Assembly (NCBI GenBank): GCA_019637295.1
Contig: JAHBVX010000001.1
Span: forward strand, 1,122,511 to 1,186,510
Reading direction: 5' to 3'
Length of the DNA stretch: 64,000 bases
Origin: Polyangiaceae bacterium
Lineage (GTDB): Bacteria > Myxococcota_A > Polyangia > Polyangiales > Polyangiaceae
A program made the position numbers and the translations under genes. A model generated the notes under the pieces. That model was not told the DNA's origin. It saw only the letters and a program-made list of their open reading frames with translations, and did no database searches. Positions within the stretch are counted from its first letter, which is position 1. The number at the start of each line of letters is the position of its first letter. Of this stretch, positions 63,904 through 64,000 are shown one piece after another.

Positions 63904-64000
63904 TCACGCGGGGCTGATCGCGCCATCGGCTCGACGGCCGTTCGTGGCTGGATGGTAGAGCGAGCGCTCGTCGAACATCCGGGCGCGTTCCGCCTTGCCC
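63904..64000 (-). CDS. C-terminus of a gene running off the window
   Basis: A leftward frame enters from 64000 and ends with TGA at 63904, encoding about 31 residues (AERARMFDERSLYHPATNG, then RRADGAISPA). The ordinary codon bias suggests a real gene just upstream of the glycine-zipper gene. Too short to identify. Confidence 0.4.
   Translation of the reverse strand, partial: GKAERARMFDERSLYHPATNGRRADGAISPA

Overview
The window looks like chromosomal DNA of a myxobacterium, most likely a Polyangiales/Sorangium-type member of the Myxococcota. The evidence is a very high GC content, dense genes with 4-bp GTGA/ATGA overlaps, Hanks-type Ser/Thr kinases with a C-terminal membrane anchor, FHA, PEGA, TPR and bactofilin proteins, a DUF2378/TIGR02265-like protein, and many lipoproteins with Gly/Ser/Thr-rich linkers followed by Cys-rich or propeller domains. 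Placement is by gene style only; no rRNA or tRNA gene is present to confirm it. LAYOUT. 1-9.2 kb: envelope and cytoskeleton genes (TPR, VWA lipoprotein, FHA protein, RlmI-like methyltransferase, OmpA with calcium-type repeats, small outer-membrane barrel), then a run of three bactofilins ending in pyrE, then a glycine-rich RRM protein with its own terminator. 9.2-18.5 kb: housekeeping genes (trmH, DAHP synthase, thioredoxin, metallophosphoesterase, a 1109-aa Asp-box lipoprotein, purB, glycosyltransferase). 19-24 kb: a kinase overlapping a PEGA/TPR gene, then two overlapping lipoprotein genes, one with a 51-bp tandem repeat. 24-32.8 kb: rhodanese, RNase J, Shewanella-like phosphatase, MgtE, thiolase, a CrtC/AttH-like protein and a NUDIX hydrolase. 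32.8-38.3 kb: a complete heavy-metal-type RND efflux operon (OMF, adaptor, pump). 38.5-46.5 kb: a carotene-desaturase-like flavoprotein, secreted and lipoprotein genes, a zinc-ribbon membrane protein, 3-hydroxyacyl-CoA dehydrogenase and the DUF2378-like gene. 46.5-52.7 kb: a graveyard of truncated, frameshifted fragments from at least four mobile-element families (HNH-type, ISAs1, a tyrosine recombinase, ISKra4, IS91-like), joined end to end with pieces of lipoprotein genes and a sugar-isomerase gene. 52.9-53.7 kb: an intact zinc-ribbon protein carrying a HEPN-type Rx4H motif. THE UNUSUAL BLOCK. From 53.8 kb to the window end lies a compact cluster that I cannot match to any described system. 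It has four consecutive coiled-coil proteins of 280-293 aa in one coupled operon (starting from what looks like a leaderless promoter), a convergent two-helix membrane coiled-coil protein, and two tandem paralogous Ser/Thr kinases with a four-Cys plus beta-rich external domain. An opposing operon follows with a TerB-like protein, a small coiled-coil protein and a glycine-zipper membrane protein. Its position beside the transposon graveyard and a HEPN protein, plus the mix of kinases, TerB-like and membrane-inserting proteins, suggests an accessory stress, envelope or defence module. That functional reading is inference.
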